Below the pieces are notes generated by a model. The model did no database searches, had not been told where the DNA came from, and was given only the letters and a program-made list of their open reading frames with translations. From CAWJMN01 sp963844055 (GTDB lineage Bacteria; Planctomycetota; Planctomycetia; Pirellulales; Pirellulaceae), in contig CAWJMN010000001.1 in NCBI GenBank assembly GCA_963844055.1, positions 3,410,001 through 3,474,000 on the forward strand: a DNA stretch of 64,000 nucleotides, in the 5' to 3' direction. Of this stretch, positions 9,340-18,793 are shown one piece after another (the stretch's first letter is position 1; every line of letters begins with the position of its first letter). Made by a program: the position numbers and the translations under genes.

Positions 9340-10401
9340 ATGAAACGATTGCATCTCCTAATCGTCTTTGCATGCGTCTCCTTCTACATCCGTACTAGCC
9401 AAGCTGCTGACCCTGTGCCACCAAGCTACAACGACAAAAAGCCGCAACTTTACAATCTCACCAAACGTGCTAGTGAAATTGATGCCCGCGCCCAAGAGCA
9501 TCCAGAAATCGAGTTCGTCTTTGCAGACAAGAAGGGGAAGATTCTCGACTTGCAACATGCGGTTGTGGATACCCGAGTAAAGCCGGAAGGCAAACTTGTC
9601 ATTTGGCTGATGGATCACAATCAGGGACTATTTGATCGAGTTGCCAGTTACGGCCTGCATGGCATTCAGGTTCATTATGCCAATCGCTGGTTCTCAGGAC
9701 TCAGCAAGGAAGCCCACAGTGATGGGACCAGCATCAGCAACATTCGCCTGGAAGCAGCCACCGGAGAGGACCATAGCCCCCTCGTTAACATCCCCAAGCC
9801 AGACAGCATTAAAGAACGATCTCTGCAGTTCGTGTTGTGGCTCGCCAAAGAAAACCCACAAGGCAAGTGGCGTCAATTCGTAACGGCCGACGGCAAAGAC
9901 CTGATCTGGGATAAAGTCATTCTCTGTGGAATCTCACACGGTTCTACGACGGCTGCACGCTTTGCCATTCACCAGAAGGTGGGCCGGGTGGTGATGTTCT
10001 CGGGCCCGCGCGATAACACGGAAACTTGGCAGGGGCTTCCATCCGCTACGCCTGCCAATCGCTACTTTGGATTTACGCACATACTCGATGGAGGCTGGAC
10101 CGCCGATCACTACTGCCGGTCGTGGCAACTGTTGGGTCTACAAAAATACGGGCCGCTTGTAAACGTGGAACAGGCCAAGCCTCCCTACGGCAATTCACGC
10201 CGCTTGATTACCGATTTTCCAGTGAACAACGATGCGAATCGTGCCCACTCCATGGTAGTACCAGGCGGGGGAGCGGGCAAAACGCCTGACGGAAAGTTCG
10301 TGCATGAAGGTGTCTGGCGTTATCTATTCCTGCACCCCGTCGACAAGGTTGGTGAACCGGTCGAACTAGACCCCGACTGCAAGATGGAGCGGCAAAAATA
10401 G
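9340..10401 (+). CDS. Secreted alpha/beta-hydrolase-like protein
   Basis: About 353 residues from the ATG at 9340, which begins a clean signal peptide (MKRLHLLIVFACVSFYIRTSQA). Upstream in-frame starts exist but would bury this signal. A nucleophile-elbow-like G-I-S-H-G lies near residue 192, followed by VVMFSGPRDNTETW, a pattern I associate with BPSS1187-type hydrolase-like proteins; that family name is a recollection, not a search result. A late H-S-M could supply the catalytic histidine. It stands alone after the DUF1501 gene on the same strand. An esterase or lipase role in polymer breakdown is inferred. Confidence 0.6.
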   Translation: MKRLHLLIVFACVSFYIRTSQAADPVPPSYNDKKPQLYNLTKRASEIDARAQEHPEIEFVFADKKGKILDLQHAVVDTRVKPEGKLVIWLMDHNQGLFDRVASYGLHGIQVHYANRWFSGLSKEAHSDGTSISNIRLEAATGEDHSPLVNIPKPDSIKERSLQFVLWLAKENPQGKWRQFVTADGKDLIWDKVILCGISHGSTTAARFAIHQKVGRVVMFSGPRDNTETWQGLPSATPANRYFGFTHILDGGWTADHYCRSWQLLGLQKYGPLVNVEQAKPPYGNSRRLITDFPVNNDANRAHSMVVPGGGAGKTPDGKFVHEGVWRYLFLHPVDKVGEPVELDPDCKMERQK

Positions 10402-10440
10402 CCACTCCCTCCTAACAACCATTCTCCTGCAGCTTGGTCT

Positions 10441-12465
10441 CTATCGCACGCTAAACGATTCCGCGGCTCCAGCGGCCTGATACGCCTTGCGAGTCGCTTC
10501 CCAGTGCTTACCTTCGGCACCTACAATCGTGAGAGCCCTGGGCGCAATTAGCCCCAATGCATCGGGAATGTCGCACACGCGTAACACGTTCAAAAACTGT
10601 GGGGCCGCATTGTCCATGTGCGTGGTGGATGGGGCATGGAGCGTCACACTACTGATCGAATCATCCACCACACCGGCATAAGCTCCCAGGATTCCTGAAC
10701 TGCCGCTGCCAGCGACATGTACCTTGGCTGGCTTGCCATCCTTAGAAAATTGCCCACGCAAATAGGCAGCCACTGCCACCACATCGCGGACGCGCCCTGT
10801 GTCAACCGTTTGCCCCAAAAGGACATGCGATCGCTCCACATAGTTCGGCGGGTTCTTCCGCGTCCAGCGTGTTGGACCAATGCCGCGCGGTTCACATAGC
10901 ACCACGAGCTTTGCCGTAGTGTTTACGGACGATAGCCACTTGGGAGACTGTCCCACATCAGCTTCACCAAGTACCACAAGCATAATTTCCGCAGATTCCG
11001 CCTTCTTTCCGGCAGGATAGTGCACTGGAATGACAATGCCTTCCTCGGTTTTTAGGAAGGTCGACTTATCGTTTTCTTCACGCACTTGCTCTGCGGCGGC
11101 AATCTTTTCGGTAAGGTGACGAAAGCTCACATCACGCAGCTTTTTTAGCAATTGCCCCTTCCACTCCGTAAACTTGGCCCCTTCGGCGATGGCTCCTTTC
11201 CCCAAGGGGACGAAATGCTCGTCAATCGACGCGTTCAGTCGATCTCGCGGCAGATCGGAATCCTCCGGAAAGACTCGCAGCTTTTCAGGCGCAATAGGAT
11301 ACATCCCAGGAGCCCCACCTTCACTGACAATATCCACTTCGGTATCCGTGACCGGCCTGGCATCTCCCTTAAGATGCGAATTAAGAAACCGAAAGGCTGC
11401 TTCGCGAATATCTTTGCGATACGCGTGGCCACCGATGCTTACTGCCGCATCAAAACGATCGCCTGCGCCGTACAAACTGTAAAGCCGCTCCATGCGAACG
11501 TTGACTCGCTCATTAGCATCCATCGGAAAGATGGGATCTTGATCGCTATTGACAAACAGAAACGGGCGAGGGGCAATCAAACTCGCAATTCGGGTCCAAG
11601 GCCAAGCGTAAGTGTTGTAGCAGAACATGCAATCGCAGTGGCCATTGATCGTGCGATTGGGGATGTACGACTCTAGATCTGCCATGCCGCTGACCGGTAC
11701 CGCTACCGCAACGCGTTCATCCGCAGCCGCAATCCAAAACGTGGCTGCTCCACCGCCACTAATTCCCGTCACCCCAATTCGCTTGGCATCCACATCCTCG
11801 CGACTGATTAAGTAATCGATGCCCCGAATTCCATTCCAAGCCTCCACGCCGGCCGGCGTATAGCCGCGAGAATGCCACCACCAGCGTTGCAAGTTGTAGG
11901 TTCCATGGTGGGTTGCAGCGATTTCCCCCAGTTGTAAAGAATCGACAATCAAACAGATGTATCCATGGCGGGCGAGCCAAATCCCGTGCGACTGGTACGC
12001 CACCTTATTGCCGTTTCTGGCACGGTTTGAATGGCCACATACATAGAAAACCGCTGGCAACTTTTCTCCGGCCGCCACCTTGGCAGGACGATAGAGATTA
12101 CCAGTCACATACAGCCCTGGCCGACTTTGATAATGCAACTTTTCAACGACGTATCCTTCTCCCGCAATCGTGCCGGTGACCGTCGCCTCAAGCGGCGTTT
12201 TCTCGGGCAAGGGACTTAATCCCAGCATATAGAAATACTCCTTAACAAACTGCGGCCGCTTGGCCTGCCAGTCTTCCAGAGTCTTCACATCGTCTACAAA
12301 TCGAGCGGCCACCTTCCCCGTCTCTTGGCGAAGGTAAGCTTGTATCATCGCGTCTCCAGGAGAATCCTGATCGTACTTGCCAAGCTCCTGGGAATAAGCA
12401 TTTGTATAAACAAGTAGCGACAGAATCGGCAACAAAAACAAACGATACCAAGGGCCATTCATCAT
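10441..12465 (-). CDS. Secreted acetyl-xylan-esterase-like hydrolase, two hydrolase domains
   Basis: About 674 residues with a signal peptide from the ATG at 12465 (GGGGAG eight bases upstream; a GTG two codons earlier is possible). The N-terminal half is alpha/beta hydrolase of acetyl xylan esterase type, with PAVFYVCGHSN, the segment GIRGIDYLISREDVD and nucleophile elbow G-I-S-G-G near residue 240. The C-terminal half again shows an alpha/beta-hydrolase pattern (VHVAGSGSSGILGAYAG near 585, then APRALTIVGAEG), so this may be a duplicated hydrolase. It sits among sulfatases, which fits deacetylation of a plant or algal polysaccharide. It is divergent from 12819. Confidence 0.75.
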   Translation of the reverse strand: MMNGPWYRLFLLPILSLLVYTNAYSQELGKYDQDSPGDAMIQAYLRQETGKVAARFVDDVKTLEDWQAKRPQFVKEYFYMLGLSPLPEKTPLEATVTGTIAGEGYVVEKLHYQSRPGLYVTGNLYRPAKVAAGEKLPAVFYVCGHSNRARNGNKVAYQSHGIWLARHGYICLIVDSLQLGEIAATHHGTYNLQRWWWHSRGYTPAGVEAWNGIRGIDYLISREDVDAKRIGVTGISGGGAATFWIAAADERVAVAVPVSGMADLESYIPNRTINGHCDCMFCYNTYAWPWTRIASLIAPRPFLFVNSDQDPIFPMDANERVNVRMERLYSLYGAGDRFDAAVSIGGHAYRKDIREAAFRFLNSHLKGDARPVTDTEVDIVSEGGAPGMYPIAPEKLRVFPEDSDLPRDRLNASIDEHFVPLGKGAIAEGAKFTEWKGQLLKKLRDVSFRHLTEKIAAAEQVREENDKSTFLKTEEGIVIPVHYPAGKKAESAEIMLVVLGEADVGQSPKWLSSVNTTAKLVVLCEPRGIGPTRWTRKNPPNYVERSHVLLGQTVDTGRVRDVVAVAAYLRGQFSKDGKPAKVHVAGSGSSGILGAYAGVVDDSISSVTLHAPSTTHMDNAAPQFLNVLRVCDIPDALGLIAPRALTIVGAEGKHWEATRKAYQAAGAAESFSVR

Positions 12466-12818
12466 CGACACGTCTCCCCAAAAGCGCAGGCTCAGCGTCT
12501 ACCCCGATGACGGTTCATCGGACCGACCTGCATGGTAACCTTCGGCCAAGCCCGCTGCGACTAGCCCAGTAGCGCACGATGGCCAGTTTTTATTGGCAAA
12601 CAAAGCCGAACCACCCAAAAGTCCTTTAGCACCGAGCGGCACACCTCTGTCAGCTTGATATCGCTTGGGCCGTGTGCCACATTGTAGTCCAGACGCTTAG
12701 CGATCCTCCCACCTAACCAACATCCCACCATCATCCTCGCGACGATTCCTATCTGGCCTGTTTGGCAAGCGAGATAGTTTTTCTATCGCGCAGCCATCAG
12801 GCACCAGGAGTAACTCCC
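12466..12818. other. Divergent intergenic region, 353 bases
   Basis: Lies between the esterase (minus) and the Tat-exported protein (plus). It must carry both promoters. I see no convincing ORF, RNA gene, strong hairpin or clear -35/-10 pair. Confidence 0.4.
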
Positions 12819-14084
12819 ATGCAAAGCTTGTCTCGACGTGACGTACTTAAAGCAGGCTCCACGGCGGTCGCCGGAAGCCTATTTTTATCGGGAGCCCCAG
12901 CGACTGCGCAGGTAAGTTCCGCCGCGAAGGTTCCCCCCAAGTCCGTAGCAGCGGTCGTTACCGTCTATCGGTACAACTCGCACGCGGATGTGATTCTCGG
13001 CAAGATTCTAGAAGGGTGGAAGCAAGATGGTGGGCCCGGGCCGGCCTTGAAACTGGCCTCCCTCTATGTCGATCAGTATCCCAGCGAGGATCTCGCCCGC
13101 AAGACCTGTGAAAAGCATAGCGTTCCGATCTTTGACACCATTGAAAAGGCCATCACGGTGGGGGGCAATCGGATCCCCGTCGACGGCGTCATCAGCATTG
13201 GCGAACACGGCGATTACCCCGTCAATGATCTAGGCCAACAACTCTACCCACGCCGCCGATTCTTTGAGGAGATCACCGCCACCTTTGAGAAATACAATCG
13301 TGTGGTCCCCGTCTTTAACGACAAGCATCTGGGCCCCGGCTGGGAAGATGCCCAGTGGATGTACGAACGAGCCCGCAAGCTCAAAGTCCCCTTTATGGCC
13401 GGCTCCTCCCTGCCAGTTGGCTATCGTGAGTCAGAAATGAATCTCCCCATGGGCTGCGAGCTAGAAGGAGCGGTTGGCATTGGCTACAGCGGCCTAGATA
13501 TTTATGGCATCCACGCACTGGAGCTGTTTCAGTACTACGTAGAACGGCGACGTGGCGCCGAACGCGGGGTCAAGTCAGTTCAATTCCTGGAAGGGGCTGC
13601 GATGTGGAAGGCGGTCGATGATGGCATCGTCTCGAAATCGGCCCTCGATGCAGCTTTCGCCGTCGTCCCCAAAACTGGCAATCCTGACATTCGCAGCGAT
13701 GACAAGGCCGGGCTGTTTTTGTTTGAATACGCAGATGGTCTGCACGGCGCGGTTTTCATGCTGGGATGTGTTATCGGTACCGCTGTCGGCCTAAAGCTCA
13801 AGAATGAGGCCAAGCCAATCGCAGTCGCCTTTGGAGAGCGATCAACTCCGCGACATCCGCACTTCGCGTACTTGCTCAAGGCAATCGAGCGAATGATCCA
13901 CACGGGCAAGCCGACCTATCCCGTTGAACGAACACTACTCACGAGTGGAATTCTCGACCGTGCACTAACGTCGCGTGCTCGCAAAGGCGAAAAGTTGGTA
14001 ACGACGGAACTGGCGATCTCGTATCAGCCGGTCGATTACCCGCACGCCCCCAACCTGGATTTACAATCACCCCCCACAGGCTAA
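12819..14084 (+). CDS. Tat-exported protein of unknown function, Rossmann-like
   Basis: 421 residues from the ATG at 12819, preceded by an AGGAG site. The N-terminus is a textbook Tat signal (SRRDVLKAGSTAVAG). The mature protein begins with VAAVVTVYRYNSHADVI, a beta-strand-loop-helix start like the dinucleotide-binding half of Gfo/Idh/MocA oxidoreductases, but lacks a good GxGxxG. Other conserved-looking pieces are DGVISIGEHGDYP and VPVFNDKHLGPGWEDAQWMYE. It precedes a true Gfo/Idh/MocA gene by 59 bases on the same strand, so the two probably act together on sugar derivatives. Function unproven. Confidence 0.65.
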   Translation: MQSLSRRDVLKAGSTAVAGSLFLSGAPATAQVSSAAKVPPKSVAAVVTVYRYNSHADVILGKILEGWKQDGGPGPALKLASLYVDQYPSEDLARKTCEKHSVPIFDTIEKAITVGGNRIPVDGVISIGEHGDYPVNDLGQQLYPRRRFFEEITATFEKYNRVVPVFNDKHLGPGWEDAQWMYERARKLKVPFMAGSSLPVGYRESEMNLPMGCELEGAVGIGYSGLDIYGIHALELFQYYVERRRGAERGVKSVQFLEGAAMWKAVDDGIVSKSALDAAFAVVPKTGNPDIRSDDKAGLFLFEYADGLHGAVFMLGCVIGTAVGLKLKNEAKPIAVAFGERSTPRHPHFAYLLKAIERMIHTGKPTYPVERTLLTSGILDRALTSRARKGEKLVTTELAISYQPVDYPHAPNLDLQSPPTG

Positions 14085-14143
14085 GCCCCGTTGCATCCAT
14101 ATCTCGCTTCGCAAGAGACACCTGCCAAGAAAAGCACCTTTCC

Positions 14144-15226
14144 ATGAGTCTCCCAACTTCGATCGCCCGTCGCGCATTTCTTGCCGCCAGCACCGCTGGC
14201 CTGGCCGCCGCTCAATCCCTTGCAAACGGGGCTGACCGTCCGAAGGAGAAGATTCGCATTGGGCAGATCGGCGTCGCCCACCCACATGCCAGTAAGCTAT
14301 CCGTCTATCGAGACTCTGCCGACTACGAAGTGGTGGGAATTGTAGAGCCGGATAATGCACTTCGTGAACGTGCCAAGTCGCTGGCTCCCTATAAAGACGT
14401 TCCCTGGATGACTCAAGAACAGTTGCTAAACACTCCAGGGCTGCAAGCTGTCCTTGTGGAAACCCGCGTGCGTGATTTATTGAATACGGCCGAGACCTGC
14501 GTAGCCGCCGGCAAACATGTTCATTTGGACAAACCCGCCGGTGAGTCGCTGCCGCAGTTCGAACGCATTCTTAACACTGCCCAACAGAAGAAGCTGCTGC
14601 TACAGATGGGATACATGTACCGCTATAACCCGGCGGTCGTTCTTCTACGCGAGTTCTTAAAACAAGGTTGGCTGGGAGATGTCTTTGAAATCCACACGGT
14701 TATGAGCAAAGTGCTTAGCGCCGCAGATCGCCAATCCCATGCGGAACACCAAGGCGGCATGATGTTTGAACTAGGGTGCCACATCATCGATCTGGTGGTC
14801 GGTGTGCTGGGTGAGCCGACAGCTATCACCTCCTTCAACCAGCATGCCTCACCTCATCATGACACGCTGGTAGACAACATGCTGGCCGTCCTGCAGTACC
14901 CCAAAGCGATTGCAAGCGTGAAATCGAGCGCCCAAGAAGTGGAAGGGGGCGCTCGCCGTCATTTCGTGGTCTGTGGAACAAAAGGGACGTTTCATATTCA
15001 GCCGCTGGACGATCCTTCCGCTCGCATTGCACTCTCCGAAAAACGGGGCGAGTACCGAGCCGGCTATCAGGATGTGACTTTTCCCAAATACACCCGCTAC
15101 ATCGCCGATGCGGCCGACATGGCCCGTGTGATCCGTGGCGAAAAAGAGTCGGACTTCCCCATCACTCACGACTTAGCCGTTCAGCGCACGTTGCTAAAAG
15201 CCTGTCAGCTTCCGCTCGACAAATAG
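14144..15226 (+). CDS. Tat-exported Gfo/Idh/MocA family oxidoreductase
   Basis: 360 residues. An RR signal (ARRAFLAASTAGLAAAQ) is followed by the nucleotide-binding start IRIGQIGVAHPHASK and the family's EKP-type motif as LDKPAGE near residue 125. The C-terminal alpha/beta domain contains HQGGMMFELGCHIIDL, with Gly and His residues typical of the substrate pocket. Enzymes of this family oxidise or reduce sugars with NAD(P), often with the cofactor tightly bound when exported. Downstream of a related exported protein; likely one transcription unit with 12819. Confidence 0.82.
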   Translation: MSLPTSIARRAFLAASTAGLAAAQSLANGADRPKEKIRIGQIGVAHPHASKLSVYRDSADYEVVGIVEPDNALRERAKSLAPYKDVPWMTQEQLLNTPGLQAVLVETRVRDLLNTAETCVAAGKHVHLDKPAGESLPQFERILNTAQQKKLLLQMGYMYRYNPAVVLLREFLKQGWLGDVFEIHTVMSKVLSAADRQSHAEHQGGMMFELGCHIIDLVVGVLGEPTAITSFNQHASPHHDTLVDNMLAVLQYPKAIASVKSSAQEVEGGARRHFVVCGTKGTFHIQPLDDPSARIALSEKRGEYRAGYQDVTFPKYTRYIADAADMARVIRGEKESDFPITHDLAVQRTLLKACQLPLDK

Positions 15227-15543
15227 CCCGCCAAGGCGTTACGTAACGCGGGAGGAGCCCTCGACGCACTGCCATCGATTCCGTTTGCTGACGACACCAT
15301 GCCAAGGGGCCAAATTTTGCATTCCCCTGGAACAGCCGACGGGGATTATTTTTAGCAGAAAACACTTAACAACTGCCAAAACGCCCGCAATGATGTCCGC
15401 ATGGCCGTACCGTAAGTCGACACTAACTGCCGCAAGAATTGCGCAAGGCGTGGCTATCTAGCAAGAATGGGCAAGCTGCAACGACTCGCAGAACTTGCCA
15501 AAAGAAATGACGCAACCCTTTGCTGCATCATTGTTTAAAGAAG
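15227..15543. other. Intergenic, no gene seen
   Basis: About 317 bases between the oxidoreductase stop and the 3' end of the tRNA. I found no supported ORF and no clear terminator or repeat. Confidence 0.4.
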
Positions 15544-15626
15544 CGGAGGGCACGGGGCTCGAACCCGCAACCCCTTGCGGGGCACCACATTTCCAATGTG
15601 GCCGCTCAGCCATTCGCTTACCCTCC
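15544..15626 (-). tRNA. tRNA-Ser (GGA)
   Basis: Reading the minus strand, the acceptor stem GGAGGGT pairs with GCCCTCC at the other end, followed by discriminator G as expected for serine. The anticodon stem CCACA/TGTGG encloses loop TTGGAAA, giving anticodon GGA. A long variable arm (CCCC-GCAA-GGGG) and a T arm with GGTTCGAGC complete the class II shape of tRNA-Ser. CCA is not encoded. The D arm is somewhat irregular in my reading. Confidence 0.92.
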
Positions 15627-15991
15627 ATCAGGTGAACTTTAGCAGGGGCCGGCCAACTTTACGTCGGCAGAACCCTAGTTCCCTAAGTCAATAGTTTACT
15701 GGTCGGACGCCTATCGGGAAAGGGAACGGCTTTTTCTCCTCATCCACCCGCTTTCGGCTCCAAAAAACCGGCTGTCTGCCTGCATTTTTGGTCGAAGTCG
15801 CATGACTGGAAGCTTTTCGCGCTGTGCACCAGGGCGAGGCGAATCACCCCCTTGGTACGATTGCCACAGCTTGGCTTTCGGCGGACAATCACGACCTTGT
15901 GGTGGTCGGGGTGTAAGTGTATCGCTTTTTTGCGATGTGCGTTTGCTTCCTCAACCACTCCATCTAGACTGCGTCCCAAAACGTCGGCCCC
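15627..15991. other. Intergenic region upstream of the radical SAM operon
   Basis: About 365 bases between the tRNA and the first gene of the operon at 15992. It should hold the tRNA promoter (minus) and the operon promoter (plus). No supported ORF was found. Confidence 0.35.
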
Positions 15992-16699
15992 ATGGCGACA
16001 CCAAAAGTCCACAGCCCCACTCATTACGTCTATATGGCTTCCTCCGCAAAGCCTCCTTCCAGCAAGGAACGCCCTCAGCCCTGGTACATCACCTCGCGTT
16101 TGGGTGATTACGAAGGTGAGGCGCGTGCCAATCTCCTTCGGCTAATTGCGATTTGCGCACTCTATGTTGTTCACTTGCTCAACATCTACGGGTTTGCAGA
16201 AAACTCCAAAGAGCTGGCCAGCTTCCATCAACAGGTCAGCCTCGTGGCGACGTTCGGATTGATGCTGGCCGCGATTACTTCCTTGGCGCTCACGCGCCAG
16301 TTTTTTCCAGCCACGATCAAGTACCTCACCACATTGGGTGACCTCGCGTTAATCACCATGGCCGCGAGTATCCGCTATGGATCCAGCAACCAAATCGAAG
16401 GCCCTAACAGTCCTGTAGTACTGGCCTACTTCATTGTCATCGCGATGACGAGCCTACGTTTGAGTCTTGGTCTCGTGTGGTTTGCAACCCTTGGTAGCAT
16501 GGCATGCTACTTGGCGCTGGTGGGCATGGTCGATTCAACGTGGTTCGATGCCAACCATGCCGTTGCGCCCGTGCGGCAACTCTTTACGCTTCTTTGCTTA
16601 GGAAGCGTTGGAGTGGTGATAGGGCAGGGGGTGCGTCGAACTCGCGCCATTGCAGAAGACTTTCTGAAACGGACGACGCATGCTGGAGGCGGGCAATGA
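15992..16699 (+). CDS. Multi-pass membrane protein, first gene of radical SAM operon
   Basis: 235 residues (221 if the ATG at 16034 is used). After a soluble N-terminus containing RPQPWYITSRLGDYEGEARA, there are about six hydrophobic segments between residues 48 and 220. The arrangement resembles the membrane sensor half of some bacterial cyclases and kinases, but no enzymatic domain follows. The stop codon overlaps the start of the next gene (ATGA at 16696-16699), so the two are translationally coupled. I do not recognise the family. Its place in the operon suggests an accessory role to the lipid-type enzymes downstream. Confidence 0.7.
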   Translation: MATPKVHSPTHYVYMASSAKPPSSKERPQPWYITSRLGDYEGEARANLLRLIAICALYVVHLLNIYGFAENSKELASFHQQVSLVATFGLMLAAITSLALTRQFFPATIKYLTTLGDLALITMAASIRYGSSNQIEGPNSPVVLAYFIVIAMTSLRLSLGLVWFATLGSMACYLALVGMVDSTWFDANHAVAPVRQLFTLLCLGSVGVVIGQGVRRTRAIAEDFLKRTTHAGGGQ

Positions 16700-17268
16700 G
16701 TAACACACCACCGTCACCCCATGAACCCTCGCCTTGCGCAGCTGCTACTAGTGCGCCGGTGGATTCTCACGCGGGCCGTAAACGTTGCAGCAACTGCGAT
16801 ATGCCCAACCACATTTCCAACAGCACCTGTTGGCTATGTCATGGAGACCTGTCGCATGCGGTTGTCGATCACAACCCCGTTCCCACTCCGCCTCCCTCAC
16901 CAGGAAGCTTGGGGAAATACACGCGTTTCATGGTGTTGTGCTCGATTCCGCTGCTGCTGCTCATCGCTGTCCTGATTGTCCTGCAAGCGATGAACCCCTC
17001 CTCCATACCTGAGCAGCCCATTGCGGCCGCGGCATTTTTCATCATCCTTGTTTTCCCTGTGTTAACGGCAGTAATTTCCAGCATCCAGGCCTATCGCAGC
17101 GGCACGATGGAACGTCACCCTATCCTGGATGTATTTTTGCGCGGGGTTATTGCGGTGTCGGTCGTTTCCGCCGTTTCAATGGCTCTGACGTTTGCCATTT
17201 TCATTGCCTTCTTCCTGTATTGCATCGGCGTGATTGCAACCGGTAACGTCAACTTCCACGGACCTTAG
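16696..17268 (+). CDS. Zinc-ribbon membrane protein
   Basis: 190 residues from the ATG that overlaps the previous stop. A soluble N-terminus carries a zinc-ribbon pattern C-S-N-C ... C-W-L-C near residues 31-51. Three hydrophobic segments follow (about 77-97, 108-130 and 151-185), so the ribbon likely faces the cytoplasm. Such ribbons mediate protein or nucleic-acid contacts; no catalytic motif is visible. It is second in a four-gene operon, 20 bases before the radical SAM gene. Family not recognised. Confidence 0.72.
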   Translation: MSNTPPSPHEPSPCAAATSAPVDSHAGRKRCSNCDMPNHISNSTCWLCHGDLSHAVVDHNPVPTPPPSPGSLGKYTRFMVLCSIPLLLLIAVLIVLQAMNPSSIPEQPIAAAAFFIILVFPVLTAVISSIQAYRSGTMERHPILDVFLRGVIAVSVVSAVSMALTFAIFIAFFLYCIGVIATGNVNFHGP

Positions 17269-17288
17269 TCTCCACAACCTAGCAAACC

Positions 17289-18791
17289 ATGCAACATCGC
17301 GACTATACGTTCCTGGGCACAACACAAAGCCTTTGCCCCCAGTGCCTGCATGTTGTCCCGGCGAAAATCATTTCGCGTGACAACAAAGTCTATTTCCGCA
17401 AGACTTGCCAGGAACATGGCGTTCGAGAGGATATGGTTTGCAGTGACGTCAAATACTACGACCAGATGGACTATGCCTTGCCGGCAAAAATACCCGCCCA
17501 ATTTGGGATCGAGCCCAAAAATGGCTGCCCGCTCGATTGCGGCCTCTGCACGGAACATGAACAGCATACCTGCATCGGCGTGCTAGAGATCACTTCCTCC
17601 TGCAACCTCACCTGTCCGATGTGCTACGCCGGTAGCGCTCCAGGCGGAAAGCACCTTTCCCTGGCCGATTGCAAACGCCAAATCGATCGCCTGGTAGAGG
17701 TCGAAGGCCGTGCAGAAGTTTGCCAGCTATCCGGCGGAGAGCCAACCCTGCATCCCCAGTTTTTGGAAGTGGCAGAATATGCCCTCTCCCAAAACATCGA
17801 CTACGTCATGATCAACACCAATGGCATTCGCTTTGCCCGCGACACCGAACTGATCAGCAAACTAGCACCGCATCGTGATCGGTTGGAAGTCTATTTCCAA
17901 ATGGATGGCCTAGATGACGAAGTGTTTCGTGCCTTGCGCGGCGAAGACTTGCTGGCAACAAAACTGGAAGCGCTCGAGCGCCTTGGTGCTGCAGGAATCC
18001 ATGTGACTCTCGTTTGCACCTTGCAAGCCGGCGTCAACGAGCATGTTCTCGGTCCGCTTGTTGAATTCGGACTCGCCCGCCCGTACATCACGGGGCTTAG
18101 CCTTCAGCCCGCCACCTATTCCGGCCGTCATTTCTTGCCGGAAGAGATCAACCAGCGAATCACGTTTCCGGATGTCATTCGTGGTATCGCCCGGCAAGTT
18201 CCGCACGTATTCCAGGAAAGTGACTTTCTACCGCTCCCTTGTGCGCACCCCAATTGCCACCAGATTGCCATCGCCTATCGACGTGAAGGCGCGGCAATTC
18301 CCGTGACTCGCTTTGTTGACGCCAAGGCCAATCTCGACTTGCTTGCAAACGGGATCAGTTTCACTCGGGCCAAGTCGCGAGACCTAGTAATGCAGTACCT
18401 TGGTCGCCAAGCCTGCTGTAGCGGCGGTTGCGGTCCCACCGAACAACCTGACCCCAACAATCAACTGGTACAGCTTTCGCTGGCATCGCCATCAAATGCT
18501 TCCACACCGTCACCACGTTCGTCCGCAGAGCAGGCCGCTGATCAATTCTTCCAGCAAGTGATCGCCGAGAGCCTGGGAGCCGAAGACCTATTTCGCATTA
18601 CCATCACCAACTTCCTCGACGCCTATAACTTTGACGTTCGTCGCGTGATGAAGTGCTGCACGCACCATGTTCTTCCTTCGGGGCATGTCATACCCTTCTG
18701 CGCTTACAATGTGCTCTATCGTGATGGACACGTTCCGCTCCCTGCGCTCACTTCCAAGCCTGTTACTGCCAACCTGCCAGTGCACCCTTAA
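17289..18791 (+). CDS. Radical SAM enzyme resembling archaeal tetraether lipid synthase (Tes/MJ0619 type)
   Basis: 500 residues. The radical SAM cluster motif C-N-L-T-C-P-M-C (CX3CX2C) is at 105-112, followed by the SGGEP motif near 147. Many further cysteines occur: C16/C19 and C40 in a rubredoxin-like N-terminal section, C80/C84/C87/C95 before the SAM core, and late groups (ACCSGGCG near 378, MKCCTHH near 456, PFCAYN). This multi-cluster layout and the N-terminal segment match the MJ0619/Tes group, which joins lipid chains by carbon-carbon coupling in archaea; bacterial relatives have been proposed to make membrane-spanning lipids. The downstream Lgt-like gene is 2 bases away. Assignment to the family is fairly sure; the product here is inference. 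Confidence 0.78.
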   Translation: MQHRDYTFLGTTQSLCPQCLHVVPAKIISRDNKVYFRKTCQEHGVREDMVCSDVKYYDQMDYALPAKIPAQFGIEPKNGCPLDCGLCTEHEQHTCIGVLEITSSCNLTCPMCYAGSAPGGKHLSLADCKRQIDRLVEVEGRAEVCQLSGGEPTLHPQFLEVAEYALSQNIDYVMINTNGIRFARDTELISKLAPHRDRLEVYFQMDGLDDEVFRALRGEDLLATKLEALERLGAAGIHVTLVCTLQAGVNEHVLGPLVEFGLARPYITGLSLQPATYSGRHFLPEEINQRITFPDVIRGIARQVPHVFQESDFLPLPCAHPNCHQIAIAYRREGAAIPVTRFVDAKANLDLLANGISFTRAKSRDLVMQYLGRQACCSGGCGPTEQPDPNNQLVQLSLASPSNASTPSPRSSAEQAADQFFQQVIAESLGAEDLFRITITNFLDAYNFDVRRVMKCCTHHVLPSGHVIPFCAYNVLYRDGHVPLPALTSKPVTANLPVHP

Positions 18792-18793
18792 CC

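Noticed and set aside
15544..15626. tRNA-Ser as an integration site for an island containing the Tes-like operon
   Set aside because: The tRNA 3' end faces left, away from the operon, and no integrase or repeated tRNA end was seen.
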